NCBI GenBank assembly: GCA_023614405.1
Contig: CM042685.1
Span: 86,418,684-86,482,683, forward strand
Direction of reading: 5' to 3'
Length of the DNA: 64,000 nucleotides
Source of the DNA: Avena insularis
Lineage: Eukaryota > Streptophyta > Magnoliopsida > Poales > Poaceae
A program made the position numbers and the translations under genes. The number at the start of each line of letters is the position of its first letter. The stretch's first letter is position 1. This document shows, piece by piece, positions 1 to 12,300 of the stretch. Below the pieces are notes generated by a model. It worked only from the letters and a program-made list of their open reading frames with translations, was not told where the DNA came from and made no database searches.

Positions 1-1
1 A

Positions 2-179
2 CGGAGGAGCCGCACCAGGCGCCGCGGCTTTCAGCCATGCCGACAGTGGCGGCGCGCGGCGAAGAAGAGGAAAGAGGCGGAGAAGGCGAAAGGGGAGCGG
101 CGGAAGAGTGACGGTGACCCGTAGCTCTAGCAAGAAACAGGCAAGCGGCACCGGCAGAGCTGAGGCGACGCGAGCTCAT
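2..179 (-). CDS. N-terminal part of an antisense ORF of Gy-A, running off the window edge
   Basis: On the minus strand an ATG at 179-177 opens a frame that stays free of stops to the left edge, about 59 codons. It is rich in Ser, Ala, Pro and Arg and ends with a Gly-Ala-Trp-Cys-Gly-Ser-Ser stretch. A tryptophan followed by Gly-Ser is, as I recall it, typical of the start of plant proteins with the 'putative gypsy type transposon' domain (PF04195-like). A TATA-like TTTAAGTA lies about 110 bases upstream on the same strand (near 286-297). The position, antisense to the element and before its 3' LTR, matches the antisense ORF in Gy-B. Only the N-terminus is visible, so the call is inference from position and weak sequence likeness. 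Confidence 0.4.
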   Translation of the reverse strand, partial: MSSRRLSSAGAACLFLARATGHRHSSAAPLSPSPPLSSSSPRAATVGMAESRGAWCGSS

Positions 180-606
180 CGGCGGTGCAAAGGAAGAGCA
201 GCGACAGGAAGCTGGGAGGCGCGGCGTCGCCGACAAGGAGAAAAGGCGCAAATGGCATGCGGGGGTCGATGGGGCGCCGCGGCCTCTACTTAAAGGGGCC
301 ATGGAGGCAAACCGTTGACTCGCCACATGGCAGCCCCCCACAGCCCTAGTCGCGGTTGGATCGTTTGCGTCGGCGCGCTATGCGCAGAGGATCCCGAGCA
401 CTGGAGGGGAGGCGCTGACAGCAGTTCCTGAGGCAACGTGCTGACGAGACCCTTCGACGCATGCCCCCACAATTAAAATTGCACCATGGCTGACGTTAGT
501 ACTGACAAAGCCGAGCAGCCTAACCGCCAGATTTCAGCCAGGAGAAAATTCAAAAAGCTTTCGGAGCCTGCGCACATTTCGCCTGAGGTTGGAATCTACG
601 CGTGCT

Positions 607-616
607 CAGGGGCTAG
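607..616 (+). other. Polypurine tract of Gy-A
   Basis: A G-rich stretch sits directly before the LTR start TGTCGGGG. This is where plus-strand DNA synthesis is primed in LTR retrotransposons. It fixes the orientation of Gy-A and marks the following LTR as the 3' one. Confidence 0.6.
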
Positions 617-1550
617 TGTCGGGGGGATCACCCCTAGGTAGGCTAACCGGACAGGATGCGGGGCAATGTAACTGCCAGCTGGCTGACCCAACCGGATGGA
701 AAACCTAAAGATAGACCAGAAAGAAGACCAGACGAAGAGCAAGTTGGCAAACCAGTCAGCCGGATAAGAAACAATCCCAAAGGCATCTAGCCGGCTGGGT
801 CATGCCAGCCAGATAGGGCAAGACAAATCAAGAATGAGCCGACAGAGCTACTAGCCGTATAAGACAGCAAGGAGCAGGCGCTTAGCCGGATGGGTCCGAC
901 CATCCAGTCAGGACATTGTAGCCGGCTAGGGCGACCTAGCCGGACCTTCAAGACAGACGGATGACGTGGGGCACAGTATCCCGCAGCCTTGGCAGGCAGA
1001 AGGACATGAGGCACAAGCACCGACGCTGGAGGAGTCGGCCCGTACCCGTGCCTGGCGGGAACAGGGAACGCCGCCCATGTCGGGCCGGGGTGGCCTACAC
1101 TGTTTCCGTGCTGGCTGGTCGGCGGCCGCCAGTATTTCCATGCTGGTCGGGGGCGCGGCACTATACTAGACGTCAGGGAGGCAGATCACTGTACTAGAAT
1201 AGTCGGCCGGGCCCGCCTGTGGGACCCGCCAGTCGGCATCATCTTTGCCCATGCCGCCCCGGCTTATATAAGGGGCGGCAGGGGCATCGTAGCAAGGGTT
1301 GGACCCTCATTCTCTATTAGTTACGGCAGATACAGCTCGAGGAGCACTTGTAGCCCTTTGTGTGATCATCCAGTTAGTCGGATCGGCAGGAGTAGTGGTT
1401 TTATCTCACCGCGAGGGCCCTGAACCTGGGTACTTCTTGTGTCTCCAACGCTTGCTTGTGCCCAATCCCGCCTGCGGACACCGTCGGTTGCTTCCCTGCT
1501 TGCTCCCGCACCACGAATTGGCCTGCTGAGGCACTGCCGTTTCCATAACA
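617..1550 (+). repeat. 3' LTR of Gy-A
   Basis: It begins TGTCGGGGGG after the polypurine tract. The best end is the CA of TTCCATAACA at 1550, since Gy-B RT-like sequence starts straight after. Repeated AGCCGG and TAGCCGGA words fill the first half. A TATA box (TATATAAG) is at 1265-1272, so transcription would start near 1295. The ends carry the TG...CA expected of LTRs. The right end could be off by a few bases because no second copy is in the window. Confidence 0.65.
1265..1272 (+). promoter_or_regulatory. TATA box in the Gy-A LTR
   Basis: TATATAAG in a GC-rich setting, about 650 bases into the LTR. This is the usual place for the U3/R promoter of a Gypsy LTR. Role inferred from position and motif only. 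Confidence 0.55.
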
Positions 1551-3848
1551 ACGACATCTTGCGCATTGATCAGATCATCGATTCGACTGCGGGCTCGAAG
1601 TCGCTGTGCTTCCTCGACGCGTACTCTGGGTATAAGACGATCAAGATGGCGGTTGAGGACAAGGAGAAGACGGTGTTCATCATGCCATTCAGTGCCTACT
1701 ACTGCACCGCCATGACGTTCGTCCTCAAGAACACTGGCGTGACCTACCAGCGATGCATGCAGGAGTGCCTCGCGAGCCAAATTGGCAGCAACATCCATGT
1801 CTACATCGATGACGTGGTGGTCCAGTCCAATCGCCAGAGCGACCTACTTGCCGACCTGGCCGAGACCTTCGCAAATATGAAGAGGTACAAGATCAAGCTC
1901 AACCCAGGGAAGTGCACCTTAGGCGTACCCACTGGATAGCTCCTGGTGTACATAGTCTCCAAGCGAGGCATCGAGGCAAACCCCACCAAGATCAACACGA
2001 TCACACGGCTCGAAAAACCCATGCCTCCGCAACATCCAGAAGCTGGCTGGGCGAGTCACAACTCTTAGTCGCTTCATCCCCCGGCTAGGAGAGAAGGCAA
2101 TTCCTCTCTATCGCCTAATGCGCAAGAACCCCATGTTCCAATGGGACAAGGAGGCAGACGACACGCTCAACAGACTCAAAGAAGTGCTACTCGCTTCCCC
2201 CGTCGACAAGGATCCGATGCTCGTCTATGTCGTGGCGTCTGAGCAAGTCATCTGCACCTTCATGGTCGTCAAGCGACCAAAGGAGGGAAAGGAGCGCCCC
2301 GTATAGCGCCCGGTCTACTACATCAGCGAAGTCCTCATGGACTCACGACAGCTACCTGCAATACCAGAAACTGTTGTACGCGGTCTTCCGAGCCTAGCGA
2401 TGGCTACCACACTACTTCTAGGAGCACCCAATCACGATCTCCTCCACGCCACTGCAGGACATACTCTGCAACCGCGAGGCGACTAGGCGGATCACCAAGT
2501 GGGCTGTCGAAATCGGCATCCACAACATCAAGTATGAGCCGCGCAAAGCGATCAAGTCGCAGGCTCTAGCAGATTTCCTCGCCGACTGGGAAGAGGCGTA
2601 GAGCCAAAGAAGCTGCCATACCTCCACTACTAGCCGGTCCACTTCGACGCATCCAAGAACATGGACGGCGCAGGGGCATGAATCATACTCACCTCGCCCA
2701 AGGGCGACAAGCTTCGCTATGTGCTTACCTCGACTTCACCCCCTACAACAACAACATGGACGAGTACGAGGCCCTCCTTCACGGCATGAGAGCCGCCAAG
2801 GAGATGAACGCCAACCGCCTACGGTGCTATGGATACTCCGACCTCTTCTCCGCGCAAGTCGCCGGTACCTGCGATGCAGTCTCCCCCACCATGGCACCAT
2901 ACCGCCAAGCAGTGGACCAATTGGGGGGCACTTAGCCGGCTACTACTTCGAGTGGATAGACATGCGCAAGAACGAGGAGGCCGATGCCCTATCCCGCATC
3001 GGGTCGGCTTGGCAAACCCCACCCGCAGGCGTCTTCCTCGACACCATCCACAATCCCTCCGTCTCTCCTACAAAGGAGATCGACCTCGGGATCGCGCTAC
3101 AACCAGAGCCTGCCCTGGTCGCCATGGTCGCAGAACCAAGCGACTAGATCGCACAATACCTATCCTACCTCAAGAGCGGGACCCTGCCAGCGAATGAGAC
3201 GGAAGCACGCATGATCGTGTGCCTCTACAAGTACTTCATCATCAACGGTGAGCTCCACAAGCGCAGCGTATTAGGCGTGTTCCAACACTGCGTGCAACCT
3301 GGGGTAGGACACAAGATCCTCCAAGACATCCACGCCGGCGACTACATCCACCACGCAGGAGCCCTGTTTCTAGTCGCCAAGGCCATGCCACACGGCTTCT
3401 AATGGCTCACCGCGCACGCCGATGCAGTCGACATCGTCAAATGCTGTGTCGGATGCCAGAAATACGCCAACCAGACGCACGTACCCAGCTCGGCGGTCTA
3501 GACGATCCCCATTACCTGGCAATTCGCTGTATGGGGCATTGACATGGTGGGTCCCTTCAAGAAGGCCTCCTCCGGCTACGCCCACCTCCTAGTAGCAGTC
3601 GACAAATTCACCAAGTGGGTGGAGGCCAAGCCAGTCCAGAAGTGGGATGGGAAGACCGCGGCCAAATTCCTCCACGAGCTGATCTATAGCTACGGATTCC
3701 CGCACAACATCATCACGGACAAAAGCACCAACTTCTCCAAGGGTGCCATGGCCGAATTCTACAAGGATCACAACATAAGGATCGACCTCGCCTCAGTTGT
3801 CCACCCGGAGTCCAACGGCCAGCTGGAATGCGCCAATCAGAGCATCCT
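1551..3848 (+). pseudogene. Gy-B pol fragment: Gypsy reverse transcriptase, RNase H and integrase
   Basis: RT comes first, with the DAYSGY motif and the catalytic YIDD at 1802-1813. An in-frame TAG at 1937-1939 follows. RNase H shows its first Asp at 2645-2647 and the glutamate in the EYEALLHGM stretch. The Asp normally found in the next motif (GDSDL) is Tyr here (codon 2834-2836), so the active site is lost. The integrase zinc-binding region keeps a Cys-x-x-Cys, and a TAA at 3400-3402 breaks it. The integrase core keeps Asp 3541-3543, Asp 3718-3720 and Glu 3826-3828, giving DD35E spacing. The product would have copied and inserted the element in the cytoplasmic particle and nucleus. Several stops and frameshifts make it inactive. 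The reading stops at the LARD-1 insertion and resumes at 22067. Confidence 0.85.
3844..3848 (+). repeat. Target-site duplication ATCCT, left of LARD-1
   Basis: ATCCT here is repeated at 22062-22066, directly after the last CA of the right LTR. Five bases is the usual duplication for LTR retrotransposons. It shows that LARD-1 inserted as one unit into the Gy-B integrase. Confidence 0.93.
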
Positions 3849-6800
3849 TGTGGCATCCCGCAAAACCACTACTAGAAAATCGCGTTGAATTTGTGCATTG
3901 CATCGTCATCATCATGCATTGTTGCATAAAACTATTTTCGCAAAGCCCGATTTGTTTTCCAAACGCCCCATCTTAATTCAAACGCAAAGCCCGTTTCTCC
4001 GGATTAATTATTTTGGCCGCTATCGGTTTGCACCCGGCCCGTTTAAAACAAATAAAAATTTAATTGTTTTAGCGGGGGCAGTCGAACGGGCCAGATCGAC
4101 CCGAACGACCACCCCCAGGATTTCTAAATCGGTCCATCCCTTATTTTCTAAACCTACCAACTAACCTACCCACACCCCCTGGCCACCTCACCCCCTCCAA
4201 TCCCTGTTTGACACCTCACCTCTCCCCTCCCTCTACCCTATCCCACGCTGCCACCTCAGCCTACCCCTCCCTCTCTCTCTCCTCTCTCTCCCCCTCAGCC
4301 CCACACCCACGCACGCCACCCACACCCACAGCCCCCACGCACGCAACACGCCTGCCAACCCCTTCCCCTGCCCTGTGGGTCCCGCCACCCAGGCCCCCCC
4401 CCCACGCGCCAGCCCTCCCCAGACCCGTCCACCTCCACTGAACCATCCCAACCCCCGTCCGCCTGTCCCGTGGCCCACCCACCCCCTGGACCCCACCCCA
4501 CGCGTCCCACGCCTGGCACCCTTCCCCCTAGCCGTCTTCGACCCCTCTCCCCGCTCGCCTCACCACCGCAGCCCCTGCCCCGCTCCTCCCTCAACCTCAA
4601 CCTCTTGCCTCTGCTCCTCTCGCCCGTCTCGCGCAGCCTCCGCCTCCGGCCTGCCTCGCTTCTCCGCTCCGGCCACCGCCACCCCGCTCACCCGTGCTGC
4701 GCCTCCCTCCGTCGGTCTCCCCCGAGCCTCCCGCCGCCGCCCGCAGATGCTGCCGCCGCCGCCTGCGTGGGGCCTCACGAGCGCCGCCATCCCTTCTCCA
4801 GCTCGGCGCGCCCCCGAAGCAGGCCTCCGTGGTGACCTCGCCTGCGGCCGCCCCCTCCGTCGTCGGCGTCGCCCTCTTCCCCGTCAAGCTCTGCTGCTCG
4901 CCTGCGCCAGCGCCTCGCGAGTATCCCGGCCGCGGCGCTTGCCGCCCGCCCTCGCTGTCGTCCTTCGCCGCTGGCTGCCCGCCTCCCGCGCGTCCCCTGT
5001 CTCCTCGCCGCCGTCTCAGCTTCCCCTTCGCCGGCCGCGCCCCCGCCGTCGTCGACCTCTCCGGCGCCGCCTCCTCCACCGTCCGCCGCCGCGACCACCC
5101 CTTCCCCGCGAGCGCCGTCGGTTTTCCCCTGTAGTCTCCTGTGCATGTGTGTAAGAGTTGCAGGTGCCGTGTACGCGTCTGTCCTGTACAGTTCGGTGCC
5201 AATCCAAGCCTCTGCCAAGGGACGGAACGAGCATAATAATGCCAACGACCGGGAACCGAACAAGATCTTCGTCGCGGAAACTAGGGGCGATGACGCCAAA
5301 TCGACAAGATCTACCTCACGGAGCGGCGAACCCCGGACCCCGATGAATCATGATCTACGCTACAGAACAGCAAGCCCCTCGGAGTGAAACCAACAAGGCC
5401 GATCCCGCCGTACGCCAAGGTCTTCAATCGGTCCGAGAACTCCACCCTGAACGCCAAGATCGCCTCAAGGTTCCGTAGGACCCGGTATCGAGCCCGAGTT
5501 CGCCAACGACACCGAAGACGGAGCGCTAAGACTGTGCCCGGAACCGGAGTCCGAACCCGATACCGTCAAGGCCACCGACGCGGAGACGCCGAGTACTTCA
5601 TCCCGGACACCGAGACCCCGGCGCGACAAGTGCTTCGTTCCGAACGCCATGACCGACAACTTGACCCGAAGACCCCGGATGCGCCAAGACCTACCCCGCT
5701 ACCCGAGAACGTTCCGTCGAACCCCGAACCCAGACCACAGACCTGTCGAACCCCGAACCCCGGAGACCCAAGATCGTCGAGACCCCTAATGTGTGAACCC
5801 CTTTCTCGAGCCCTATTTTATAAATGAAATAACAACTTGTTGCATATTAATTGTTCATCTCGCATGCATATTTGTGTGGTTTGGGGGCCTTATGCCGATT
5901 CACCTAATAATTAAATATGGGGCCCATATGCGGGCAAATCTAGCCTTATATTGGCCTCATTTAAACTGGTGTAGCGAACCAATACTATAATCTTGCCTTG
6001 TTAAAACAACATTTAAATTGCGGGAGTTTCTAAATAACTTGCATCATCTAATTAATTGTCGGGACCCCGGTTCCGCTTAATATGACCTAATTGCATCGCC
6101 TCTTTGCCATGCCATGCATCATACATGCATCATGCCCGATCTTCTGCCGTAGTGTTAAATATTGTATTCGGTGTTTTCTTCTAGTGCTTTGCTTCTTCAC
6201 GGATTAGGCCGATGAGTTGATGCGAGTGTCGACCCGATCTTCGGATGAACCTTCGACAATGTTTTCAGGCGAGCATCTCCCCCTTTCTACCTATCTTACT
6301 TTTATAGTATTTATTCCCTCCTGTTGATCTATTGCTATCTGTGTTGCGATGCTTTAGTTTTCCGTACCCGTGATATCCCTTGCAGCCCTATATTGCCTTG
6401 GACACACCCTATTACCTGTTGTTTGGTAGATAGTTGGACTTGCGCGTCGTAGTCGCTTGCTCAAGTGCTGTTGCGTGTCGTCAAGTGCCACAGTCGTTGA
6501 TGTATTGCCGCATGTTGATGTTGGAGATGATCATAGTTTTACTTATCGCTCACTTTAATTCCTGTTTAACAACTAAAATTGAAATAAGCAGAGGCATCGG
6601 TGGGTGATAGATAATATTTGGTTTCCGAACGCCCACTTGTGTCCCGTAGGACCCCGAGTACTTGATACCTGTTCCTTGATTTATCGCGCTATCCACATCC
6701 GGGAGGCTTATGGACCCCCGAGCGAGCTTGATTCATTCTTATTTCTTGGGGCCACAAACTAGTTTGAGGTTTTATTTACGATCCTGTACTTATGCCATGC

Positions 6801-7424
6801 TTTACTGCTTTATTTAAATTGTGCGATGGATAGCACACTGTACTGTTTAGGTCCGTGACCCGTTTACGCTGTATCGACAAGCCCAGTCACACTTTCGGGT
6901 TCCCAGTCGTTTACAGCCGGCTCCACAAACCTTGAGGCCGTCTCGAAGTCAGCTAACTTCGTTGCGGGTTCTACTTAAGGGGTGGCCCCCTGAAATATTT
7001 CTGAATCCTGTGATTGCTTTGTCGTGAAAGCCTCGTTGGGTTTTGATTTGGTTTTTCCGAGGTTGATCGAGTGTGTGTTGCTATTGGTGCACCCCGGCCG
7101 GGTAAAACTTTCTGAAAGCCGTGTCCGCGGTTATGGACGACTTGGAGCACAGTATCTCGACCATAGACAAGCATAACTAAAGTTTATTGCTATAAATTTG
7201 ACTTTATAATGACTAGTAATCAGCTTCACTATAATGGAATGGCTCAATAAAACTGCCAACAATCGCTTGCTTGGGTCGTCGCCAGCGACCATTGTATCTG
7301 ACTAGTAAGTATTGCAACTACAACGGAATGGCTGAATAAAAGTACCAACAACTGCTGGGTTTTGGGGGTTATCTCATGCTAATTGTATCTGACTAGTAAG
7401 TGTTGCCACTATAACGGAATGGTT
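3849..7424 (+). repeat. LARD-1 5' LTR, left part
   Basis: It matches the right LTR from 17729 on with only small differences, and is interrupted by Co-1 after 7424. It contains in order an AT-rich start, a very C/T-rich segment (about 4170-5130), a GC-rich segment open for 147 codons (5384-5827) and a long AT-rich tail. The tail ends in a degenerate tandem repeat of about 90 bp. The long proline-, arginine- or glycine-rich open frames in the C/T-rich part exist on both strands and look like composition effects. I recognise no domain in any of them. Confidence 0.9.
7420..7424 (+). repeat. Target-site duplication TGGTT, left of Co-1
   Basis: TGGTT is repeated at 16192-16196, directly after the CA that ends Co-1. 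Removing Co-1 and one copy restores the sequence of the intact right LTR near 21316. Confidence 0.93.
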
Positions 7425-9299
7425 TGTTGGAGATATGCCCAAGAGGCAATAATAAAGTAGTTATTATCATATCTTCACACTTATGATAAATGTTTACATA
7501 CCATGCTATAATTGTATTAACCGGAAACATTAATACTTGTGTGATTTGTAAACTTAATTTGAAGTCCCTAGTATAGCCTCTATACTTCACTAGCTTGTTG
7601 GTTAATAGATGATTGTGGTTTCCCTATCATGAACATTGAGATGTTATTAACAACAAGATCATATCGTTAGGAGAATGATATGGTGGACATACTCCTATAG
7701 ATAAGCGTAGCATAAAGATCAAGTCATTTCAATAGTTCAATTGCTATATGCTTTCTGATACATAGTAACCTAATTCCTTCGACCATGAGATCATGCATAT
7801 TGCCTTTACTGGATGGATGCTTTGATGTCATCAAACACCACACCGTAACAGGGTGGCTATAAAAGTGGCATTGGGTGTTCGGAAAGTATTGGTTGAAACA
7901 CATGGTTCAAGAGTGGGATTTGTCCATCCACATGACGGATAGATATTCTCTGGGCCCTCTCGGTGAAATGTCATCCAATTAGCTTGCAAGCATGTGACTG
8001 GATCACAAGGGATCACATATCACGGGAACGAGAAAAGAGTACTTATCAGTAACGAGGTTGAACTAGGTATGCAGAGATACCGACGATCATGACCTCGGAT
8101 AAGTAACATATCGTGAGACAAAGGGAAATTGGTATCGTATGTAAGTGGTTCATTCGATGCAAAGTAATCGTAGAAATATGTGGAGCCATATGAATTTCCA
8201 GATTCCTCTATTGGTTATTGTTGAGAAGTGTCTCGATCATGTCCGCATAATTCACGAACCGTAGGGAGACACATAAGGATTCACGTTGTTTGAGTAGTTA
8301 TGGTATTATGAGAAAGAGACCGAATGTTGTTCGGAGTCTCGGATGGGATCCGGGATATCACGAGGAGATCCGGAATGGTCCGGAGAATAAGATTCATATA
8401 AGGAAAGTCCCATTTCGGAGTTGGGGAATGGTTCCGATTTTCATCGGAACATTCTAGAAGGTCCCGGAATGTCCGCACTCGGGGAAGGGGTGCATGAATG
8501 TGTCATTGCAAGATGGAATGATTGCATCATGTACTAAGTGTTCTCGCTGTCCAAAATAAAAGGTTTATTTAATTCCTAAATTGAAAGTCAAACGGCTAGT
8601 TTGAAAGTCAAACCGCCAATTTTGGAAAGTGGGAAAAGAGGAGAAGGAGGAGGCCGAGTTGGGGAGGAGTCCTCCTCCCCAAGCCGCCCCCACTGCCGAG
8701 TTGGGGAGGACTCCCCTCCCCATGGCGCAGCCAGCCCTCCCACCTATATAAGGAGGGGCAGGGCTCCCTCCTAGGACACACAAGTTCCTATCCTCTAAAC
8801 TAGAAACTAGACCTAGACCCCGGTTTAGAGCTGTTTCGGTTTAGAGCCTTCTAATTGGTTTAGAGCCTTCTAATTGGTGTGTCTAATTACTAGACCACTA
8901 ATAGCCTCTCTCATAAGCTCCACCATACTCGCACCGGCTTAAGGCGAAGCCTCAGGATCTCCCTCTACTTCGGTACCACGCCGTTGTCCGGAATCACGAG
9001 GAGAGTGCTACAACCTCCATTGCCTGCTGGAACAAGGGAGAGGAAGGTCTTCACGAGTACCAACGTGTGACCGATCATGGAGCGCTGCTGAACGTGGCGC
9101 CGAAGGATCGCTCACGCGATCTTGAGATCGGAAAGAGTACGACTACATCACCCACGAGAATCTGCTCTCGTTAACCGCTTTGGAATCTTCGAGGGTGAGT
9201 TCCTCTATCGACTCGTTGCTACAATCTAGTAGATAGATCTTGGCTTGTTTGTTTGTATGCGATAGAAAATTTTTGTTTTCCATGCTACGAACCCCAACA
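7425..9299 (+). repeat. Co-1 5' LTR
   Basis: TG...CA ends, with a near-identical copy at 14301-16191. The TATA box TATATAAG is at 8745-8752. The segment just before it is GC-rich, and most differences between the two LTRs are one- or few-base indels there. Confidence 0.93.
8745..8752 (+). promoter_or_regulatory. TATA box in Co-1 5' LTR
   Basis: TATATAAG, repeated at 15630-15637 in the 3' LTR. The position, about 550 bases before the LTR end, suits the LTR promoter. Confidence 0.65.
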
Positions 9300-9300
9300 G

Positions 9301-9312
9301 TGGTATCAGAGC
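9301..9312 (+). other. Primer-binding site of Co-1
   Basis: TGGTATCAGAGC begins two bases after the 5' LTR. It is complementary to the 3' end of plant initiator methionine tRNA, the primer used by most Copia elements. Confidence 0.9.
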
Positions 9313-12300
9313 CGTGTCTATATGTAGATCTGTTGCACGAGTAGAACACAATGGTCATTGTGGGCGTTGATGCTTTTATTGTAGATTACTTTTTGTGTAC
9401 TTTGCATCTTGCGGTATGTTGGGATGAAGCGGCCCGGGCTAACCTTACATGACATCGTTCATGAGACTTGCTCCACGCTTAACATGCAACTTGTATTGCA
9501 TAAGTGGCTTTGCGGGTGCCTGTTTCTCCTAGCATAGTAAAGATCCAATTTACAACGGGTGATCAACAATGCTAGTATCAATGTTGTGGTTCTTGTTCGT
9601 AAGTTAGAACGACACTTATTGAAAGCCCCAAACCACGTAAAATATGCAAAGAAAGTAGAGGCGTCTAACTTTGTTTTGCAGGGGTGTGCAGTGATGTGAT
9701 ATGGCCATGATTGTGATTATATTTGATGTATGCAATGTTCCTTATTGTAAGTTGGCAACCAGCAGGAGCCATATGGTTGTCTTTAATTTCTGTTAAGACC
9801 TGCGTGTCTATTCAAAATAGTTGTAATAGTTGAAGCTTGTGGACGACAACCATGAAGAAGCGTCATTGACCTTGATGCTATGCCGGTGTTGATGGAGATC
9901 ATGTTCGTGCTTGAAGATGGAGATCGGAAGCACAAAGAAGAAAGGCCATATCATATCACATATTATGAATTGCATGTGATGTTAATCCTTTATGCATCTT
10001 GTATTGCTTAGTAGGCACGGTAGCATTATAAGATGATCCCTCATACACATAAATTTCAAGTTCTAAAGTGTTCACCCTTAGTATGCACCGCTGCAAAGCT
10101 TGCTGCTTCGAAGCACCACGTGATGATCGGGTGTCTTTGATTCCGCGGGTGACTACAACGTAAGCAAGCCAGATTTGCTTATGCGGAAGCTAAGGTTTGT
10201 CTTGACGAGCCTAGCATGTACAGACATGGCCTCAGGAACACGGATTACCGAAAGGTAGAGCATGAGTCATATAGTAGATATGATGAACATGTTGATTGTT
10301 CGCCATTGAAGCTATATCAACTCTCGTGATGATCGGTTTTGATGTGGTGGATTTGGTTCGTGTGATCACTAAAACAATGTGAGGGATATTGTTTTGAGTG
10401 GGAGTTCACCTAGATTAATTTAATTATTAATTAGAACTCAATTTATCATAAACTAAATCAAAGTGAATTTGCATAGTTGTTGTAGTCATTGGCATCCGTT
10501 TACCACCTTGCGCTTAGTTATAATTGAGATGATAGAACTATAGAATTCTGGTTAGATACTTTACGAACTGGTATCGTATTGTTTTTAGTGTTAATCTAAA
10601 GTTTAAAAGTCCTATTGCAAACTTTCAGTAAGTTCCGGTTACTCCATGAAGTTTAATAATTAGTATTAAATCAAGAGTAACAATTCCAAGTGTTAGTATA
10701 TAAGTATCATGTTTGTCTCCATGATTCTTGATATTCAAAGGATTCTCCTAATATCAAGGTTATCTAAGGATCTGAAAGAGTTGTTTCAGAAACCATATTT
10801 GTGGAAGATATTGTGATATCTGAAACGAAGTATTGGTTACAACATGATAGAGTATAATATGGCAAAAGTCATGTTCTCATATTTGATGAGAATTTGCAAA
10901 AGGTTGGAGACACTAGTTGTCCTAATCTTCCAAAAGGTTTTGGAGAGCATCATTATACTCGTGATTCACCGTTATAAGCTAAAAGTAGCTTGGTCATGGA
11001 CGATTCCATGATGAAGGTGAATATTTGATGTAGGTAAAATGTTTACTACACCAAGAGATTACTAAAGAAAGGAATTTGAAAGAACACCAAATATTTGATG
11101 ATGGTGATCTACTTCAAAGTGCAAGTCCAAAGACTTTGGTATTTAACTATACACGCTTTGGACTATATGTCATATGTATGACTGCACTATTGATGCTGAT
11201 AGATTCTTTCAAACTGAAAGGAAATACTGAAAGAAGAATCTCATAAATATATGGCAGAAAAGAAAAGACTAAGAATTGTTCAGTTTAAGTATATAGATGA
11301 TATACATGTTATGGCTATATTCTTTGCTTGTTAAACAATGTGGTTCTTAAGTATTTGATACTGAATTTGTTGGTGTGAATCGTCATACGAAACAACACAA
11401 TTCATGAACTACAATGGCCTAAGTAACTAGCAAAAGAATATGTGATGATGTTCATCGAGAACAAAATAAAGGGTTATTGTGTTGCTTGTTAAACATCAAA
11501 GCTTCCCTTCAAAGATTTGTTTTATCAGGTATTATGAGAACAAAAGGGTTGTTCAAATAATTTCCGTAATCCATAAAAGATGGATGATTCACAAATCTCG
11601 TTGGAGATATCACATCCATAAAACTAGTGCTAAAGATGTCGAAAGACAAATTGATTGAAAGATCACTTAGGAAGTGACATCGCCGTTTAAAATTATATTG
11701 GAAAGAAAACATGAAGAAAATCCATATTGATGGAATTTTGGAGTCTTCTGATTTTTGATCAAATGACGCTTGTGAAACTTTCCTAGAGATAATTAAAACT
11801 TCGTTCATAGGCCAAAAGGGAACGATAGACTAACTTATTGGAACTTGTACATATTGTTGTATGAAGTCCATTATGTATAGTCAAGAGCGATGGATTTCAA
11901 CTTCATATGCTTTCTCCGAAAATTTGAGTGAATATATAAATATTTACTTAATAAGGATGAAGTATGAAACATTTGAAAAGTTCAAAGATTTTCAAGATGA
12001 AGTGCAAAATCATTGTAACAAGAATATAAACAGTTTATGATAAAGATCATAAAGGAAGATATTTGAGTTACAAGTTTAGCATAATACCTAAGATTTAAGG
12101 AATCTGTGGATTTGCATTTTCCCGAAACACCATAAGAGTATGGAGCGTTCGAGATATGTAATTAAACCTTGTTTGACATGGTAAGATCAAAAGGTGTAAT
12201 TCATAAAACTGCCATTGTATTTTAAAGATTAAAAGCTTTAGAGATTACCGTTTTTCCACTGAAAAGAGCTTCATCATAATCCGTTGAAATGACACCATAT

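Larger units (their letters stand above)
1..1550 (+). mobile_element. Gy-A: 3' end of a Gypsy LTR retrotransposon (internal tail plus 3' LTR)
   Basis: Positions 1-616 read as the 3' end of a Gypsy internal region. They finish in a short polypurine stretch (607-616, CAGGGGCTAG) followed directly by an LTR that starts TGTCGGGGGG. On the minus strand the first 180 bases are an open frame, interpreted as an antisense ORF like that of Gy-B. Right of the LTR the sequence changes at once into the reverse transcriptase of another element, which fits Gy-A having inserted into Gy-B. The 5' part of Gy-A lies outside the window, so the target duplication cannot be tested. Family name not assigned. Confidence 0.7.

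Noticed and set aside
4375..5154. A 259-codon Pro/Arg/Ser-rich ORF, with a 296-codon relative at 18200-19090 and 308-codon frames on the other strand
   Set aside because: They lie in the C/T-rich part of an LTR, are open on both strands because stops are rare in this composition, and differ between the two LTR copies by indels that shift frame.
8640..8760. Indels between Co-1 LTRs as true evolutionary changes
   Set aside because: Many are one-base differences in GC-rich or homopolymer runs and could be sequencing or assembly errors, so I did not use them for dating.
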